Source: Paenibacillus apiarius (lineage in GTDB: Bacteria > Bacillota > Bacilli > Paenibacillales > Paenibacillaceae). Taken from it: a stretch of DNA of 64,000 nt. Below are positions 63,675 to 64,000 of the stretch, one piece after another. The DNA is taken from positions 124,001-188,000 of the forward strand of contig NZ_JAFFHZ010000001.1 of the NCBI RefSeq assembly GCF_017052585.1. The letters run 5' to 3'. The notes below the pieces were generated by a model. It worked only from the letters and a program-made list of their open reading frames with translations. It was not told the DNA's origin and made no database searches. The position numbers and the translations under genes were made by a program. The stretch's first letter is position 1, and each line of letters opens with the position of its first letter.

Positions 63675-64000
63675 ATGAGTGAAGTGATCGTGAATATTAT
63701 CGGGACAGCACAAGATGCCGGTGTCCCCCATCCAAATTGCTTCTGCAACAACTGCATAAAAGCCATGGGAGATCGTAATATTCGTAGATTCGCTGCTTCC
63801 TTGGCTGTTATTTTACCAGAATTAAAAGCGTGGCACTTGATTGACGCAACACCAGATATGAGGGAACAAATGGCGCTGGTCCAAATGAAATATCAGCTTC
63901 AGGGACAACTGATGGACAGCATATGGCTGACCCATGCTCACATTGGCCATTATCCCGGATTGATGTTCCTGGGCAAGGAAGCGGTCGGGGCGCAAGCAAC
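63675..64000 (+). CDS. PqqB-like metallo-beta-lactamase-fold protein, 5' part (cut by the right edge)
   Basis: The first 108 codons are visible. IGTAQDAGVPHPNCFCNNC is the structural cysteine motif (CxCxxC) of PqqB-like proteins. WLTHAHIGHYPGLMFLGKEA carries the first metal-binding histidines as HxHxGH; the Asp of canonical HxHxDH is Gly. PqqB itself hydroxylates a tyrosine in the PqqA peptide. Here the gene sits behind a tyrosine-type T-box and transporter without other pqq genes in view, so a tyrosine-linked oxygenase or hydrolase is conceivable but unproven. GGGAGGG lies 7 nt before the ATG. Confidence 0.85.
   Translation, partial: MSEVIVNIIGTAQDAGVPHPNCFCNNCIKAMGDRNIRRFAASLAVILPELKAWHLIDATPDMREQMALVQMKYQLQGQLMDSIWLTHAHIGHYPGLMFLGKEAVGAQA

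Overview
The window looks like a chromosomal segment of an endospore-former-type Firmicute, most plausibly Paenibacillus or a close relative. This is inferred from strong AGGAGG-type ribosome binding sites, a Bacillus-type Fnr with a C-terminal cysteine cluster, Bce-type and YesMN-type signalling systems, LutABC, a T-box leader, and carbohydrate ABC operons that lack their own ATPase. No rRNA, tRNA, CRISPR array, transposase or phage gene was seen.

Layout. 1-2.3 kb: 5' end of a membrane sensor gene, a small zinc-ribbon protein, a YdeI/OmdA-like protein and an AT-rich stretch. 2.3-9.8 kb: anaerobic fermentation block pflB-pflA, adhE and divergent fnr, with TGTGA-N6-TCACA boxes upstream of pflB, adhE and fnr. 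9.8-16.5 kb: a GH29 alpha-L-fucosidase, the nirB-nirD-nitrite/formate channel operon and a two-repeat lipoprotein. 16.6-21.4 kb: a BceRSAB-like antimicrobial-peptide sensing and resistance module with a BceR-type operator. 21.6-26.4 kb: a divergent stand-alone Hfq, the RIC iron-sulfur repair protein (its promoter shares a 21-nt element with nirB), DegV, a mini FAD oxidoreductase with HxlR regulator, and CapA. 26.5-28.6 kb: ribokinase and a GNAT acetyltransferase.

28.6-39 kb is the most coherent metabolic block. Divergent from a LacI regulator runs a long minus-strand series: split UxaA-type dehydratase (SAF subunit plus hydro-lyase subunit), SDR, cyclase-family hydrolase, DUF4177-like small protein, RbsD, a 0.7-kb gap with a repeat array, SDR, FAH-family hydrolase, then lutA-lutB-lutC. 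The family order fits a non-phosphorylating (oxidative) 6-deoxyhexose pathway: dehydrogenation, lactone opening, dehydration, second dehydrogenation and hydrolysis to pyruvate plus L-lactate. LutABC would then oxidise the lactate. The substrate (L-fucose, L-rhamnose or another aldose) cannot be read from sequence.

39-53 kb: a MocR-type regulator divergent from an EamA exporter, a heterodimeric ABC exporter whose first gene carries a one-base frameshift, and a YesMN two-component system followed by a carbohydrate ABC transporter (binding protein plus two permeases). 53-57.5 kb: a probable D-amino-acid utilisation operon with a DauR/YheO-like regulator, a D-threonine aldolase/D-serine dehydratase-like enzyme, a D-aminoacylase and a RidA-like deaminase. 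57.5-60.2 kb: an orphan solute-binding lipoprotein under an AraC regulator. 60.5-64 kb: two NhaC-family transporters, the second behind a T-box with a probable tyrosine (UAC) specifier and followed by a PqqB-like metallo-beta-lactamase-fold gene cut by the window edge.

All calls come from reading motifs, start sites and gene order by eye. No database search or structure prediction was run.
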